Assembly: GCF_000504285.1 (NCBI RefSeq) | Contig: NZ_KI632511.1 | Location: forward strand, 5,996,154 to 6,060,153 | Direction: 5' to 3' | Source: Actinospica robiniae DSM 44927 | GTDB taxonomy: Bacteria; Actinomycetota; Actinomycetes; Streptomycetales; Catenulisporaceae | Length of the DNA stretch: 64,000 bases | Part shown: positions 28,221-37,732 of the stretch, piece by piece | Numbering within the stretch: position 1 is the first letter of the stretch | How the letters are laid out: every line of letters begins with the position of its first letter | Notes under the pieces: generated by a model | Database searches by the model: none | What the model was told of the DNA's origin: nothing | What the model saw: only the letters and a program-made list of their open reading frames with translations | Translations under genes and position numbers: made by a program

Positions 28221-28921
28221 CAGGCGGTCACCAGCTCGGAGTCGATCAGCCGCTGCAGGACGGAGGTGAAGAAGGCCAGGCCGTCGGTGGCCGGGCCCGG
28301 GTAGGGGCCGGTCAGCTCGTCCACGGCGTGCTCCGGGTGCGGCATCAGGCCCACCACGTTGCCGGCCGCGTTGGCGACGCCGGCGATGGCGCGGGCCGAG
28401 CCGTTCGGGTTGTCCAGGTAGCGGGCCACGATGCGGCCGGTGGCCTCGAGCTCGTCCAGGGTCCGCTCGTCGGCGGTGAACTTGCCCTCGCCGTTCTTGA
28501 TCGGGATCAGGATCTCCTGGCCGACCTTGTAACCGCTCGTCCAGGCCGTGTCGGCGGACTCCACCGACAGCCGCACGTCGCGGTTGACGAAGAGCATGCC
28601 GTCGTTGCGGATCAGGGCGCCGGGCAGCAGGTGCGACTCGCACAGCACCTGGAAGCCGTTGCAGATGCCGAGCACGGGCATGCCCTCGTGCGCGGCCGCG
28701 ATCACCGACTCCATCACCGGGGAGAACCGGGCGATGGCGCCGCAGCGCAGGTAGTCGCCGTAGGAGAAGCCGCCGGGCAGGACGATCGCGTCCACCCCGT
28801 GCAGGTCGGCGTCGCGGTGCCAGAGCGAGACGGGCTCGGCTCCGGCGATCCGCACCGCGCGCAGCGCGTCCGCGTCGTCCTGCGTGCCGGGGAAGGTGAC
28901 GACGCCGATGCGGGCCGGCAT
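28220..28921 (-). CDS. purQ: phosphoribosylformylglycinamidine synthase, glutaminase subunit
   Basis: 233 residues. Class I glutamine amidotransferase that releases ammonia for PurL. The nucleophile is in [12 protein letters not shown] (Cys near residue 88), with the His-Glu pair in [11 protein letters not shown] near residue 205. The N-terminus reads [20 protein letters not shown] and the oxyanion region is [15 protein letters not shown]. Coupled by TGATG overlaps to purS upstream and purL downstream, which fits a 1:1:2 complex made together. Confidence 0.98.
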
Positions 28922-29166
28922 CAGTCCTCCACCCGCACTCGGTACTCTTCGATCACGGTGTTGGCCAGCAGCTTCTCGGCCATTTCGCGGACCCGGGCGA
29001 GCGCGGCCTCGTCGGCCTCGCCCTCCAGTTCCACCTCGAAGCGCTTGCCCTGGCGGACGTCGACGACCCCGTCGAAGCCCAGGCGCGGCAAGGCGCGATG
29101 GACGGCCTGACCCTGCGGGTCGAGGATTTCCGGCTTCAGCATGACGTCTACCACGACGCGTGCCAT
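28921..29166 (-). CDS. purS: phosphoribosylformylglycinamidine synthase, PurS subunit
   Basis: 81 residues. PurS is the small dimeric scaffold that lets PurL and PurQ form the active FGAM synthase. The whole protein matches the family: [20 protein letters not shown], then [19 protein letters not shown] and [16 protein letters not shown]. First gene of the purS-purQ-purL operon; GGGAG stands 5 nt before ATG 29166. An inverted repeat sits in the leader 19 bp upstream. Confidence 0.97.
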   Translation of the reverse strand: MARVVVDVMLKPEILDPQGQAVHRALPRLGFDGVVDVRQGKRFEVELEGEADEAALARVREMAEKLLANTVIEEYRVRVED

Positions 29167-29184
29167 GAACGCTCCCGGTGTCGT

Positions 29185-29208
29185 GATCACACACGTCCGC
29201 GTGTGATC
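29185..29208 (-). promoter_or_regulatory. inverted repeat in the purS leader
   Basis: GATCACAC (29185-29192) and GTGTGATC (29201-29208) are perfect 8-bp arms with an 8-nt loop, 19-42 bp upstream of the purS ATG. It could be an operator or an RNA hairpin. It does not resemble the PurR box of Bacillus. Confidence 0.35.
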
Positions 29209-29304
29209 GCAGTTGGCGGTTCCTCTAGGGTACCCGGGCGGGAGCGGTGCCCCCGCCCGGTCGCCGATCACGCCAGGTCAGACAGGTAGCGCGAGGCGCC
29301 GTGG

Positions 29305-30209
<905 letters not shown>

Positions 30210-30213
<4 letters not shown>

Positions 30214-31520
30214 CGGAGTTCCGCCAGCTTCTCGAACATCCCGTCCAGGCGCTCGACGAAGCGCTCCGGGCGGCAGACCAGGTCGAGCCGGGCCTCGTCG
30301 ATCTCCAGGTTCGCGGCCGCGGCCTCCTCGCGCAGGGTCTCGCGGAACGGCCGGCCGGTCTCCCAGGTCTTCATGGCCGCGCGCTGGGTGAGCGGGTAGG
30401 CCTCGTTGTCGCGCTCCAGGCCCATCTCGATCAGCTCGAGCAGCACGGTGGAGGTGTAGATCAGGCCGCCGGTGGACTCGAGGTTGGCCTTCATCCGCTC
30501 CTTGTCCACCACCAGTCCCTCGACCAGACGAATAGTCAGATTAAGTAGATAGTCCAGCGCGATGGCGGCGTCCGGCAGCGCGATCCGCTCGGTCGAGGAG
30601 TGCGAGATGTCCCGCTCGTGCCACAGCGGGATGCCCTCCATCACCGGCACCACCTGCGCCCGCACCACCCGGGCCATGCCGGCGATGCGCTCGGAGACGA
30701 TCGGGTTCTTCTTGTGCGGCATCGCCGAGGAGCCCTTCTGGCCCTTGCCGAAGGCCTCGGACAGCTCCCGCACCTCGGTCCGCTGCCCGTGCCGCACCTC
30801 GAGCGCGATGGCCTCGAGCACCGTGGCCATGATCGCCAGCGCGCCGACCCACTCGGAGATCCCGTCCCGCAGCACCACCTGCGTGGACACGTCCGCGGCC
30901 CGCAGGTTCAGCTTCTCGGCGACGTACTGCTCCACCGCAGGGTCGATGTTCGAATAGGTGCCGACCGCGCCGGAGATCGCCATCACCCCGACCGCCTCGC
31001 GGGCCCGGCGGATCCGGTCCCGCGAACGGGCCACGCCGTAGGCCAGGTCGGCCACCCGGTGGCCCCACACGTCCGGCTCGCCGTGGATGCCGTGGGTGCG
31101 CCCGACCCGGAGCGTGCCCCGGTGCGCCAGCGCGTGGTCGCGCAGCACCGCCACCAGCCGGTCGGCCTTCTCCAGCAGCAGGTCGCTCGACTCCACCAGC
31201 TGCAGCGCCAGCGCGGAGTCGAGCAGGTCGGAGGAGGTCATGCCGAAGTGCACGTAGGCGGCGGCCTCGCGCGGCTCGGTGTTGTCCGCCCAGGCGCTCA
31301 GGAACGCGATGACGTCGTGCTGGGTGACGGCCTCGATCTCCGCCACCGCCTCGGGCGTGGGGGCGGGCGCTTTGCGCACCGCCTCGAGCGCGTCCTCGGG
31401 CACCACGCCGGCCTGCGCGTGCGCCTCCATCACCAGGGTCTCGACCTGGCACCACAGCTCGTATTTGCGGGCCTCGCTCCACACGCGGCCCATCTCCGGG
31501 AGGGTGTACCGTCCGATCAC
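30210..31520 (-). CDS. purB: adenylosuccinate lyase
   Basis: 436 residues from GTG 31520, with AAAGGAG about 9 nt upstream. Cleaves SAICAR to AICAR and adenylosuccinate to AMP. Fumarase/aspartase superfamily signature GSSAMPHKKNPI is intact, with the catalytic serine loop. Other landmarks are MTSSDLLDSALALQL, GRTHGIHGEPDVWGHR with the catalytic His, and a mostly helical C-terminal domain. It precedes purC with a 4-bp overlap, so one transcript makes both enzymes. Confidence 0.97.
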
Positions 31521-31608
31521 GGCGGATCGCTCCTTTTTCTCAAGGCTCGGCGAGACAGACCTGGCCCGCCGGGATCGATCCTAATGTCGGTGGCGCGCCG
31601 ACGGCCGC

Positions 31609-32910
31609 TCAGAGCCGGGAGGCGTACGAGAGCCAGTCCCGCAGCGGGGCGAAGTCGGCCGAGTCGACGAGCGCGTGCACCAGTTCGTCCACCGGCACGG
31701 TCAGTCCTGCGCGGTCCCGCAGCACCACGCCGTCCAGCCAGTCCAGTGCGAACTCGGCGTGGCCGAGGTCGACCAGCCCGCACTGCAGCACCGCGCGCAG
31801 CCCGGCCGGCAGTTCCCCGTCACCGGCGTCGTGGCCGGGATCGCCCACCCCGGACGGGGTCGGCAGATGCAGCAGCGCCCGGGTCTTGGCGATCAGCGGA
31901 TGGTCCGGTGCCGCGGCCGCGGCCCGGCGCAGGCCGGGTTCGGCCACCAGCGCGGTATACCGGCCCCACTCCAGCGGCCGCCGGTCGGCTCGGTCGGCGA
32001 AGACCTCGGGCACCGTCTCGGAGACGGCCCGGTCCACCAGACCCGGCTCGTCCAGCAGGTCGCAGGCCGGCCGTTCGCTGAGCCGGTCCGCCAGCCCCAC
32101 GCCGACCCGGTCCCGCTCGCCGAGCTCCACCAGGGCCGCGACCAGGCCGGCGTTGAGGGTGTTCGGCGCGTACCCGGCCTCCCAGGCGGGGCGGGCCAGT
32201 CGGCTGAGCAGTCGATCCCAGCCGGCCGCGACCAGTCCCACTTGCTCGTGCGCGTAGACCCGGCCGGCCGGCTCGACGATCCGGGCGCGCTGTGAGGCCT
32301 GCGCCGCGATCAGGCGCTCCATGCCCTCGGCCCGGTTGCGGCACAGCTGCGCCACCTGCGCCAAGACTCCGCGCGGCCACGGCGGGCAGCCGCGGTGCTC
32401 GGCCACGTCCAGTCGGCGCACCATTCGGCGGGCCCGGACCACGGCCGGATCGTGCGCGGCCTCGAGCCCGGCGATCACCGGAGCGAGCAGTCCGCGCAGC
32501 TCGCTCACCCGCAGCCACCACAGGAACGGCGTGCCGATCACCAGCACCGGGCCGCCGGCCCGCGGCTCGAGCCAGGCGTCGCAGTCCGGCGAGAGCTCCA
32601 CCGCGCTGGGGGTGGGCACGCCGAGGGCGGAGGAGATCTGGCGCACGATCAGGTGCAGCTCGCTCTGCGTCCCGCCCTCCACCGGGATCGTGCTCGAACC
32701 CGGCGGCACTATCCGGTGGAAGCGCCACACCGGAGCCGCCGCCGCGGCCGCCAGCACCACGCACACCGGCACCGCCGCGGTCAGCGGCAGCAGCACCAGG
32801 GCGGCCAGCAGGCAGCCGAGGGCCAGCACCGTCCAACCGGCCATGGCCAGGGCGCCGATCCGCAGGATCGCCCTGGCCAGTCGCACCGGTTGGTCCAAAG
32901 GGGCGGCCAC
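31609..32910 (-). CDS. membrane protein resembling a degenerate M48 metalloprotease
   Basis: 433 residues from GTG 32910. Two adjacent membrane segments near residues 17-65 (AMAGWTVLALGCLLAALVLL, AAVPVCVVLAAAAAAPVW). After that the arrangement recalls M48 proteases: an Ala/Leu-rich surface strand (VLVIGTPFLWWLRVSELRGLLAPVIAGLEAAHD spans residues 121-153). In M48 enzymes the equivalent of SELRGLLAPVIAGLEAAHD would be xELxAVLAHExGH; here the HExxH zinc motif is absent. So it is a likely inactive homologue, or a different family with convergent layout. The C-terminal half is helical and has no further membrane span. 88 bp downstream of the purB start region, opposite promoter unknown. Confidence 0.65.
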   Translation of the reverse strand: MAAPLDQPVRLARAILRIGALAMAGWTVLALGCLLAALVLLPLTAAVPVCVVLAAAAAAPVWRFHRIVPPGSSTIPVEGGTQSELHLIVRQISSALGVPTPSAVELSPDCDAWLEPRAGGPVLVIGTPFLWWLRVSELRGLLAPVIAGLEAAHDPAVVRARRMVRRLDVAEHRGCPPWPRGVLAQVAQLCRNRAEGMERLIAAQASQRARIVEPAGRVYAHEQVGLVAAGWDRLLSRLARPAWEAGYAPNTLNAGLVAALVELGERDRVGVGLADRLSERPACDLLDEPGLVDRAVSETVPEVFADRADRRPLEWGRYTALVAEPGLRRAAAAAPDHPLIAKTRALLHLPTPSGVGDPGHDAGDGELPAGLRAVLQCGLVDLGHAEFALDWLDGVVLRDRAGLTVPVDELVHALVDSADFAPLRDWLSYASRL

Positions 32911-33115
32911 CGGCGTTCACCTGCTCCCGAGTGCGTCGTACAGCGCGGGCGGGGACGGAATGAGTCCCTCCAGTTCCGGACTGTAGCGCCGGTGGGGGCA
33001 GACCGGCACCCGGGATTGACCCGGATGCGCTCGTATGAGTGACTGACTACCTGTACGACTATTGGGCTGCACTTGCACGGCCGGCCCGGCTGACCAGGCG
33101 CCCGCCCGGCCGGTA

Positions 33116-34417
33116 TCAGCCTTCGGACGCCGCCCGCACCTTGCCGGCCACCGCCGCGCTCGCGATGTCGCCGCGGTGCTGCGCGCCGGCGAAGTCGATC
33201 TCGGTCAGCCCGGAGTAGGCCATCTTGCGCGCGCTGGCCAGATCCCGGCCGCGCCCGGTCACCGCGAGCACCCGGCCGCCCGCCGTCACCAGCTCTCCGT
33301 CCGCGTCGAGCGCGGTCCCGGCCTGGTAGACGCGCACCGAGCCGCCGGCCGCGGACGAGAGCATCTCGGCCGCCCGCACGCCGCGGATCACGTCGCCGTT
33401 GCGCGAGCTCGCCGGATAGCCCGCCGAGGCGAGCACGATGGTGACCGCGGCGCCGTCATGCCAGCGCAACGGCTCGATCCGGTCCAGCGTGCCGGTGGCC
33501 GCGGCCATCAGCACCTCGGCCAGCGGCGTGCGCAGCAGCGGCAGCACCACCTGCGTCTCCGGGTCGCCGAAGCGGGCGTTGAACTCCACCACCCGGGTGC
33601 CCCGGCTGGTGAGCGCGAGGCCGGCGTAGAGCAGCCCGGCGAACGGGGTGCCCCGACGGCGCAGCTCGTCGACGGTGGGCTGGAGCACCCGCTCGAGCAC
33701 CTCCGCCACCAGCCCGGCCGGTGCCCACGGCAGCGGCGAGTAGGCGCCCATGCCGCCGGTGTTCGGGCCCTGGTCGTCGTCGCCGATCCGCTTGAAGTCC
33801 TGGGCGGGCTGGAGCGGCAGCACCGTCGTGCCGTCGGTGATCGCGAACAGCGAGACCTCGGGCCCGTCGAGGTAGGCCTCGATCACCACCCGGCCGTCCG
33901 CCCGCTCCACGCAGGCGCGGGCGTGCGCCAGCGCCTCGGCGCGGTCCTCGGTCACCACCACGCCCTTGCCCGCGGCCAGCGCGTCGTCCTTGACCACGTA
34001 CGGAGCGCCGAACGCGTCGAGCGCGCGCTCCGCCTCGGCCACCGTGGCGCACACGAAGGACTCGGCCGTCGGCACGCCGGCCGCGGCCATGATCTCCTTC
34101 GAGAAGGCCTTGGACCCCTCCAGCTGGGCCGCCTCGCCGGACGGCCCGAAGCAGGCGATCCCGGCCGCGCGCACCGCGTCGGCCACCCCGGCCACCAGCG
34201 GCGCCTCCGGACCGACCACGACCAGGTCGGCGCCGAAGTCGCGGGCGAGCGCGGCCACCGCCGCCGGGTCGAGCGCGTCCACCTCGCGCAGCTCGGCCAC
34301 CTCCGCGACGCCCGGGTTGCCCGGGGCGCAGCAGAGCGCGGTGACCGAATCGTCCTTGCTGAGCGCGACACAGATGGCGTGCTCGCGGCCGCCGCCGCCG
34401 ATGACCAGAATCTTCAC
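33116..34417 (-). CDS. purD: phosphoribosylamine-glycine ligase (GAR synthetase)
   Basis: 433 residues. Joins glycine to phosphoribosylamine with ATP, step 2 of purine synthesis. ATP-grasp fold: KILVIGGGGREHAICVALS, GPEAPLVAGVADAVRAAG, GSKAFSKEIMAAAGVPTA, DALAAGKGVVV in the ATP loop, GGMGAYSP, and EFNARFGDPETQVVLPLL with metal ligands. I chose GTG 34417, matching the family N-terminus and lying 8 nt after the -10 box TAGGCT (34426-34431); GTG 34423, two codons upstream, is possible. It is divergent from crcB across about 26 bp. Confidence 0.96.
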   Translation of the reverse strand: MKILVIGGGGREHAICVALSKDDSVTALCCAPGNPGVAEVAELREVDALDPAAVAALARDFGADLVVVGPEAPLVAGVADAVRAAGIACFGPSGEAAQLEGSKAFSKEIMAAAGVPTAESFVCATVAEAERALDAFGAPYVVKDDALAAGKGVVVTEDRAEALAHARACVERADGRVVIEAYLDGPEVSLFAITDGTTVLPLQPAQDFKRIGDDDQGPNTGGMGAYSPLPWAPAGLVAEVLERVLQPTVDELRRRGTPFAGLLYAGLALTSRGTRVVEFNARFGDPETQVVLPLLRTPLAEVLMAAATGTLDRIEPLRWHDGAAVTIVLASAGYPASSRNGDVIRGVRAAEMLSSAAGGSVRVYQAGTALDADGELVTAGGRVLAVTGRGRDLASARKMAYSGLTEIDFAGAQHRGDIASAAVAGKVRAASEG

Positions 34418-34425
34418 GGGCACCG

Positions 34426-34431
34426 AGCCTA
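34426..34431 (-). promoter_or_regulatory. -10 box of purD
   Basis: TAGGCT on the minus strand, then 8 nt and GTG 34417: the leaderless layout. It directly abuts the crcB -10 box on the other strand. Confidence 0.45.
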
Positions 34432-34437
34432 TACGCT
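34432..34437 (+). promoter_or_regulatory. -10 box of the first crcB
   Basis: TACGCT, then 6 nt (GATCGC), then GTG 34444. Back to back with the purD box, so only one polymerase can occupy the site at a time. Confidence 0.45.
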
Positions 34438-34443
34438 GATCGC

Positions 34444-34884
34444 GTGGCCCCCGAAGCTGACGTGCGCCCTTTCGAAGCGCCCGCGCCTCGTCGTGGGCCG
34501 AGCCCCCGGGTGCTGCTCGCCGTGGCCGTGGGCGGATTCGCCGGCGGCGAGGCGCGCTATCTGCTCGGCCTGGCCTTCCCGACCAGCCGCGGCGGCTTCC
34601 CGGCCACCACCTTCGCGGTCAACATCTCCGGCGCCTTCGTGCTGGCCCTGCTGCTGGTGCTGATCCTGGAGGTCTGGCGGCCGACGAAGTATGTGCGGCC
34701 GCTTTGGTGCACCGGCTTCTGCGGCGCCTACACGACCTTCTCCACCTGGATGGTGGACACCGACCGGCTGGTTTCCGCCGGACGCTACGGGCTGGCCGCG
34801 GCCAACCTGTTCGGGGCCTTGGCGGCCGGACTGCTGGCGACGATGCTGGGGGTGAGCCTCGGACGATGGAGGACGCTGCGATGA
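34444..34884 (+). CDS. crcB: fluoride ion channel CrcB/FluC, first subunit
   Basis: 146 residues from GTG 34444. Four membrane segments typical of CrcB. Family motifs are [16 protein letters not shown] (GGxxGAxxRY variant), [16 protein letters not shown] (the NxxG ion-coordinating Asn) and [15 protein letters not shown], containing the central GxYTTFST sequence. Fluc channels are dual-topology dimers that expel toxic fluoride. The N-terminal 22 residues are a Pro/Arg tail before segment 1. ATGA overlap with the DUF190 gene. No fluoride riboswitch fits in the short leader. Confidence 0.93.
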   Translation: MAPEADVRPFEAPAPRRGPSPRVLLAVAVGGFAGGEARYLLGLAFPTSRGGFPATTFAVNISGAFVLALLLVLILEVWRPTKYVRPLWCTGFCGAYTTFSTWMVDTDRLVSAGRYGLAAANLFGALAAGLLATMLGVSLGRWRTLR

Positions 34885-35222
34885 GACTCAGAGGTCCGGC
34901 TCGCCGATTGACGATCTTCATCGGCGAGAGCGACCAATATCGGCACCACCCGCTCTACACCGAGATCGTGCACCGCGCGCACCGGGCCGGCCTGGCCGGC
35001 GCCACCGTGCTGCGCGGGATCGAGGGCTACGGCGCGAGCAGCCACATCCACACCACGCGCCTGCTAAGCCTCTCCGAGGACCTGCCGATCGCGATCGTCA
35101 TCGTGGACGCGGCCGAGCGCATCGACGCCTTCCTGCCGCAGCTCGACGAACTGGTCGAGGAGGGACTGGTGATCCTCGACGACGTCGAGGTGATCCGGTA
35201 CGTCGGTCGCAAGGTCGGCTGA
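34881..35222 (+). CDS. DUF190 family protein
   Basis: 113 residues; ATG 34881 overlaps the crcB stop by 4 bases. PII-like ferredoxin-fold protein of DUF190: [61 protein letters not shown] and the trimer-forming [19 protein letters not shown]. The family is regularly found between two crcB genes in actinobacteria and is thought to regulate or partner the channels, though the signal is not established. Start fixed by coupling; a longer open frame upstream is the shadow of crcB. Confidence 0.9.
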   Translation: MRLRGPARRLTIFIGESDQYRHHPLYTEIVHRAHRAGLAGATVLRGIEGYGASSHIHTTRLLSLSEDLPIAIVIVDAAERIDAFLPQLDELVEEGLVILDDVEVIRYVGRKVG

Positions 35223-35224
35223 CG

Positions 35225-35596
35225 GTGGGTCTGGCGCTCCTGGTGGGCCTGGCCGCCTCCGTCGGCGCGCTCGCCCGCTACCTGCTGGACCAGGCGGTCT
35301 CCCGGCGCTGGGAGTCCGCGCTGCCCTGGGGCACCTTCGTCATCAACGTCTCAGGCTCTTTCGCCCTGGGCCTACTCACCGGTCTGGCCGCGCATCAGGG
35401 CCTGCCGACGCACGTGCTGACTGTGCTCGGCACCGGGATCTGCGGCGGTTACACGACGTTCTCCACCTTCTCCTATGAAACCGAGCGCCTCGCCGAGGAC
35501 GGCTCCCGGCTCGCCGCCGCCGGCAACGTCGTCGGCAGCCTTGCCGCTGGCCTGCTCGCCGCCGCGGCCGGTCTCGGCCTGGCCCTCGCCTTCTGA
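35225..35596 (+). CDS. crcB: fluoride ion channel CrcB/FluC, second subunit
   Basis: 123 residues from GTG 35225, two bases after the DUF190 stop. Four membrane segments with LLVGLAASVGALARYLLDQA, the Asn motif FVINVSGSFALGLLTG, and ICGGYTTFSTFSYETERL. With the first crcB it would make a heterodimeric channel, as in other actinobacteria and Firmicutes with paired crcB genes. Three genes form one operon. Convergent with the nucleotidyltransferase at 35603, 6 bp away. Confidence 0.94.
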   Translation: MGLALLVGLAASVGALARYLLDQAVSRRWESALPWGTFVINVSGSFALGLLTGLAAHQGLPTHVLTVLGTGICGGYTTFSTFSYETERLAEDGSRLAAAGNVVGSLAAGLLAAAAGLGLALAF

Positions 35597-35602
35597 CGGC
35601 CT

Positions 35603-36271
35603 CTATTCCCAGAACTCCCGGCGCACGCGCAGCAGCCAGTCCTCCGCGGCAGCGAAGTCAGGCTCCTGCGGCAGTACCGTCCGGGCCCGGCTGAAGCGGT
35701 CCTGTGCCTTGGCCATGATCGGCATCGCGCGGCGCGCGTCCTCGGCCACGGTGGCGCCGAAGTCCAGGAAGCGCTGCGGGTCCTCCAGGCGGATGCGCAC
35801 GTTGCCGGTCGTGTAGAGCTCGTAGCCCTGCTCGACCAGGCGCATCAGGTGGCGCGCGTGCTTGGCGTCGCGCGCACGCTGCTGTTCGTCGTTCTCGTAG
35901 CGGGTCTGCAGCTTCCTGAACTGATGCGTCGCATAGCCCAGATACGCGTCCTTGACCCGGTGCGCGGAGAGGAACCGGGACCTCAGTGCGATCGCCTCGT
36001 CCCCCAAGGGAGTGCGCGCCTCGTACAGGTCGTCCGGCAGCCAGAGCAGCTCCATCGCGGTCGGATTGCCCGCGAGGAACAGGCCCACGGCTTTGCCCGC
36101 CTCGTGCCAGGTGGAATCAGGGTTCTTGGCGACCCGGCTCAGCTGCGGCTTGCCCAGGCCCACCAACTCGATCGTGGGCAGCGCGAACATGCCGAGGTGG
36201 TCCACGTCGGAGTCCGGTCCGGCCAGTCCGTACGCGGTGGAGCCGACGATCCCGGAGAGCAGCACGTCCAT
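35603..36271 (-). CDS. predicted nucleotidyltransferase (DNA polymerase beta superfamily, RlaP-like)
   Basis: 222 residues from ATG 36271. The minimal nucleotidyltransferase motif is at the N-terminus: GIVGSTAYGLAGPDSDVDHLG gives the GS helix and the first two acidic metal ligands (SDVD). The remainder is helical, including LGYATHQFRKLQTRYEND and KHARHLMRLVEQGYEL, matching the RlaP-like family found in many actinomycetes and phages. Enzymatic substrate unknown; related enzymes modify RNA ends or antibiotics. Divergent from the xylanase, whose two palindromes occupy the space between, though nothing ties the two functions together. Confidence 0.85.
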   Translation of the reverse strand: MDVLLSGIVGSTAYGLAGPDSDVDHLGMFALPTIELVGLGKPQLSRVAKNPDSTWHEAGKAVGLFLAGNPTAMELLWLPDDLYEARTPLGDEAIALRSRFLSAHRVKDAYLGYATHQFRKLQTRYENDEQQRARDAKHARHLMRLVEQGYELYTTGNVRIRLEDPQRFLDFGATVAEDARRAMPIMAKAQDRFSRARTVLPQEPDFAAAEDWLLRVRREFWE

Positions 36272-36339
36272 GGATGTCAGTGTTCGGGGCCGAGCGCGGA
36301 AAGTCCACTCGATATGGTCCGTTCTGCACCACAGGTATG

Positions 36340-36352
36340 CCGAAAGTTTCGG
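36340..36352. promoter_or_regulatory. palindrome CCGAAAGTTTCGG, distal xylanase operator candidate
   Basis: Perfect 6+1+6 palindrome 193 bp upstream of the xylanase ATG and 69 bp upstream of the nucleotidyltransferase ATG. It has the same CGAAA-N-TTTCG core as the site at 36483. Such cores are reported upstream of Streptomyces xylanase genes. Confidence 0.5.
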
Positions 36353-36482
36353 ATGAAGCCTGACTCAAGTTCGATCTGAATTTCTTCAGTCACCTGCGAT
36401 GTTTCCCGAGGACCTGCGGTGGTAACCGTTGACACTCCGCAGTTTCACGCCTAGTTTGGCCTCGCTCGTTCCGACAGACTTG

Positions 36483-36495
36483 TCGAAACTTTCGA
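36483..36495. promoter_or_regulatory. palindrome TCGAAACTTTCGA, proximal xylanase operator candidate
   Basis: Perfect 6+1+6 palindrome 50 bp upstream of the xylanase ATG, in the region where a promoter would lie. Its CGAAA-N-TTTCG core repeats that at 36340. Confidence 0.55.
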
Positions 36496-36544
36496 ATTCC
36501 CACACCCGGCGCTCGGCCGGCTGTGGAAGAGGAGGCAATACGCA

Positions 36545-37732
36545 ATGAAGCGACGTGGTTTCCTCGCGTTGGGCGCCGGCGCCATCGCCAGCCCGATGCT
36601 CGCCCCGGCCGTCGCCCAGGCCGCCACCGGCGGCGCGAAGGCGAACGCCGCGAGCAACGCCGCATCGGCCGGCTCGATCCCGGCCGACTCGCTGCGCGCC
36701 CTCGCCGCGAAGGTGGGGCTGCGCTTCGGGACCGCGCTGATCCCCTCCGAACTCGTCACCCCCGCCTACGCCCAGATCGCCGCGCAGCAGTTCTCCGTGG
36801 TCACCCCGGGCAACGAGATGAAATGGCAGGTCGTCGAACCCGAGCAAGGGGTCTACGACTGGTCCGGTGCCGACAACCTGGTCGCCTTCGCGCAGAAGAA
36901 CGGCCAGCTCGTGCGCGGCCACACGCTGATGTGGCACAACCAGTTGCCGAACTGGCTCACCGACGGCGTGGCCAACGGCTCCATCAGCGCCACCGAACTG
37001 GCCGCCCTGCTCAAGAAGCACATCTACACCGAGGTCGGCCGCTACAAGGGCAAGATCTGGCAGTGGGACGTGGCCAACGAGGTGTTCGCCAACTCCTGGG
37101 ACACCCCCACGGCCGACGGCCTGGTCAGCACCGACTTCTGGATCCAGAACCTCGGCGAGGACATCGTCGCAGACGCCCTCCGCTGGGCCCACGACGCCGA
37201 CCCGCACGCGCTGCTGGTCGTCAACGACTACAACATCACCGGCGAAGACGGCACGAACGCCAAGTTCGACGCGGTCCACGCCTGGGCGAAGAAGCAGCTC
37301 TCCAAGGGCGTTCCGCTGCACGTCATCGGAAGCCAGGCGCACCTCGACACCCAGTACGGCTTCCCGACCTCGATGGCCGACGACCTCAAGGCGTACGCCG
37401 ATCTGGGCCTGAAGACCGCCATCACCGAGGCCGACGTGCGCACCTTCGTGGACGGTCCCACGACCCAGGTGCCCACCGACCGCCTCGCCGAGTGGGCGCA
37501 CGCGAACTGGTACGCGGGTATGCTCCAGGCCGCGCTGTCGTCGCCGGACTGCATCTCCTTCACAGTCTGGGGCTTCGGCGACGCAGACTCCTGGGTTCCC
37601 GGCACGTTCGCGGGGGAAGGCTATGCCTGCCTCTACGACGTCAACCTCAACCCCAAGCCCGCCTACACCGACCTCCAGCGGAACCTGCAGCTCGCCGCAT
37701 TCGGCGCGCCGCGCCGCAACGGCGGCCGCTAA
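36545..37732 (+). CDS. GH10 endo-1,4-beta-xylanase, Tat-secreted
   Basis: 395 residues; AGGAGG lies before ATG 36545. The N-terminus MKRRGFLALGAGAIAS has a twin-arginine motif (RRGFLAL) and a likely cleavage after AQA (residue 26), so the folded enzyme is exported by Tat. The rest is one GH10 barrel: GNEMKWQVVEPEQG, HTLMWHNQLPNWL, the acid/base Glu179 in WDVANEVF, the nucleophile Glu295 in AITEADVR, and SFTVWGFGDADSW. It has no carbohydrate-binding module. It hydrolyses xylan into xylo-oligosaccharides outside the cell. Two CGAAA/TTTCG palindromes upstream suggest induction by xylan-derived sugars through a LacI-type or similar repressor. Confidence 0.94.
   Translation: MKRRGFLALGAGAIASPMLAPAVAQAATGGAKANAASNAASAGSIPADSLRALAAKVGLRFGTALIPSELVTPAYAQIAAQQFSVVTPGNEMKWQVVEPEQGVYDWSGADNLVAFAQKNGQLVRGHTLMWHNQLPNWLTDGVANGSISATELAALLKKHIYTEVGRYKGKIWQWDVANEVFANSWDTPTADGLVSTDFWIQNLGEDIVADALRWAHDADPHALLVVNDYNITGEDGTNAKFDAVHAWAKKQLSKGVPLHVIGSQAHLDTQYGFPTSMADDLKAYADLGLKTAITEADVRTFVDGPTTQVPTDRLAEWAHANWYAGMLQAALSSPDCISFTVWGFGDADSWVPGTFAGEGYACLYDVNLNPKPAYTDLQRNLQLAAFGAPRRNGGR

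Noticed and set aside
34432..34444. Fluoride riboswitch before crcB
   Set aside because: There is no leader: the -10 box is 6 nt before the start codon and purD begins at once on the other strand.
34704..34880. Longer N-terminus for the DUF190 protein
   Set aside because: The extension reads out of frame through crcB; the family starts at [13 protein letters not shown] and ATGA coupling fixes ATG 34881.
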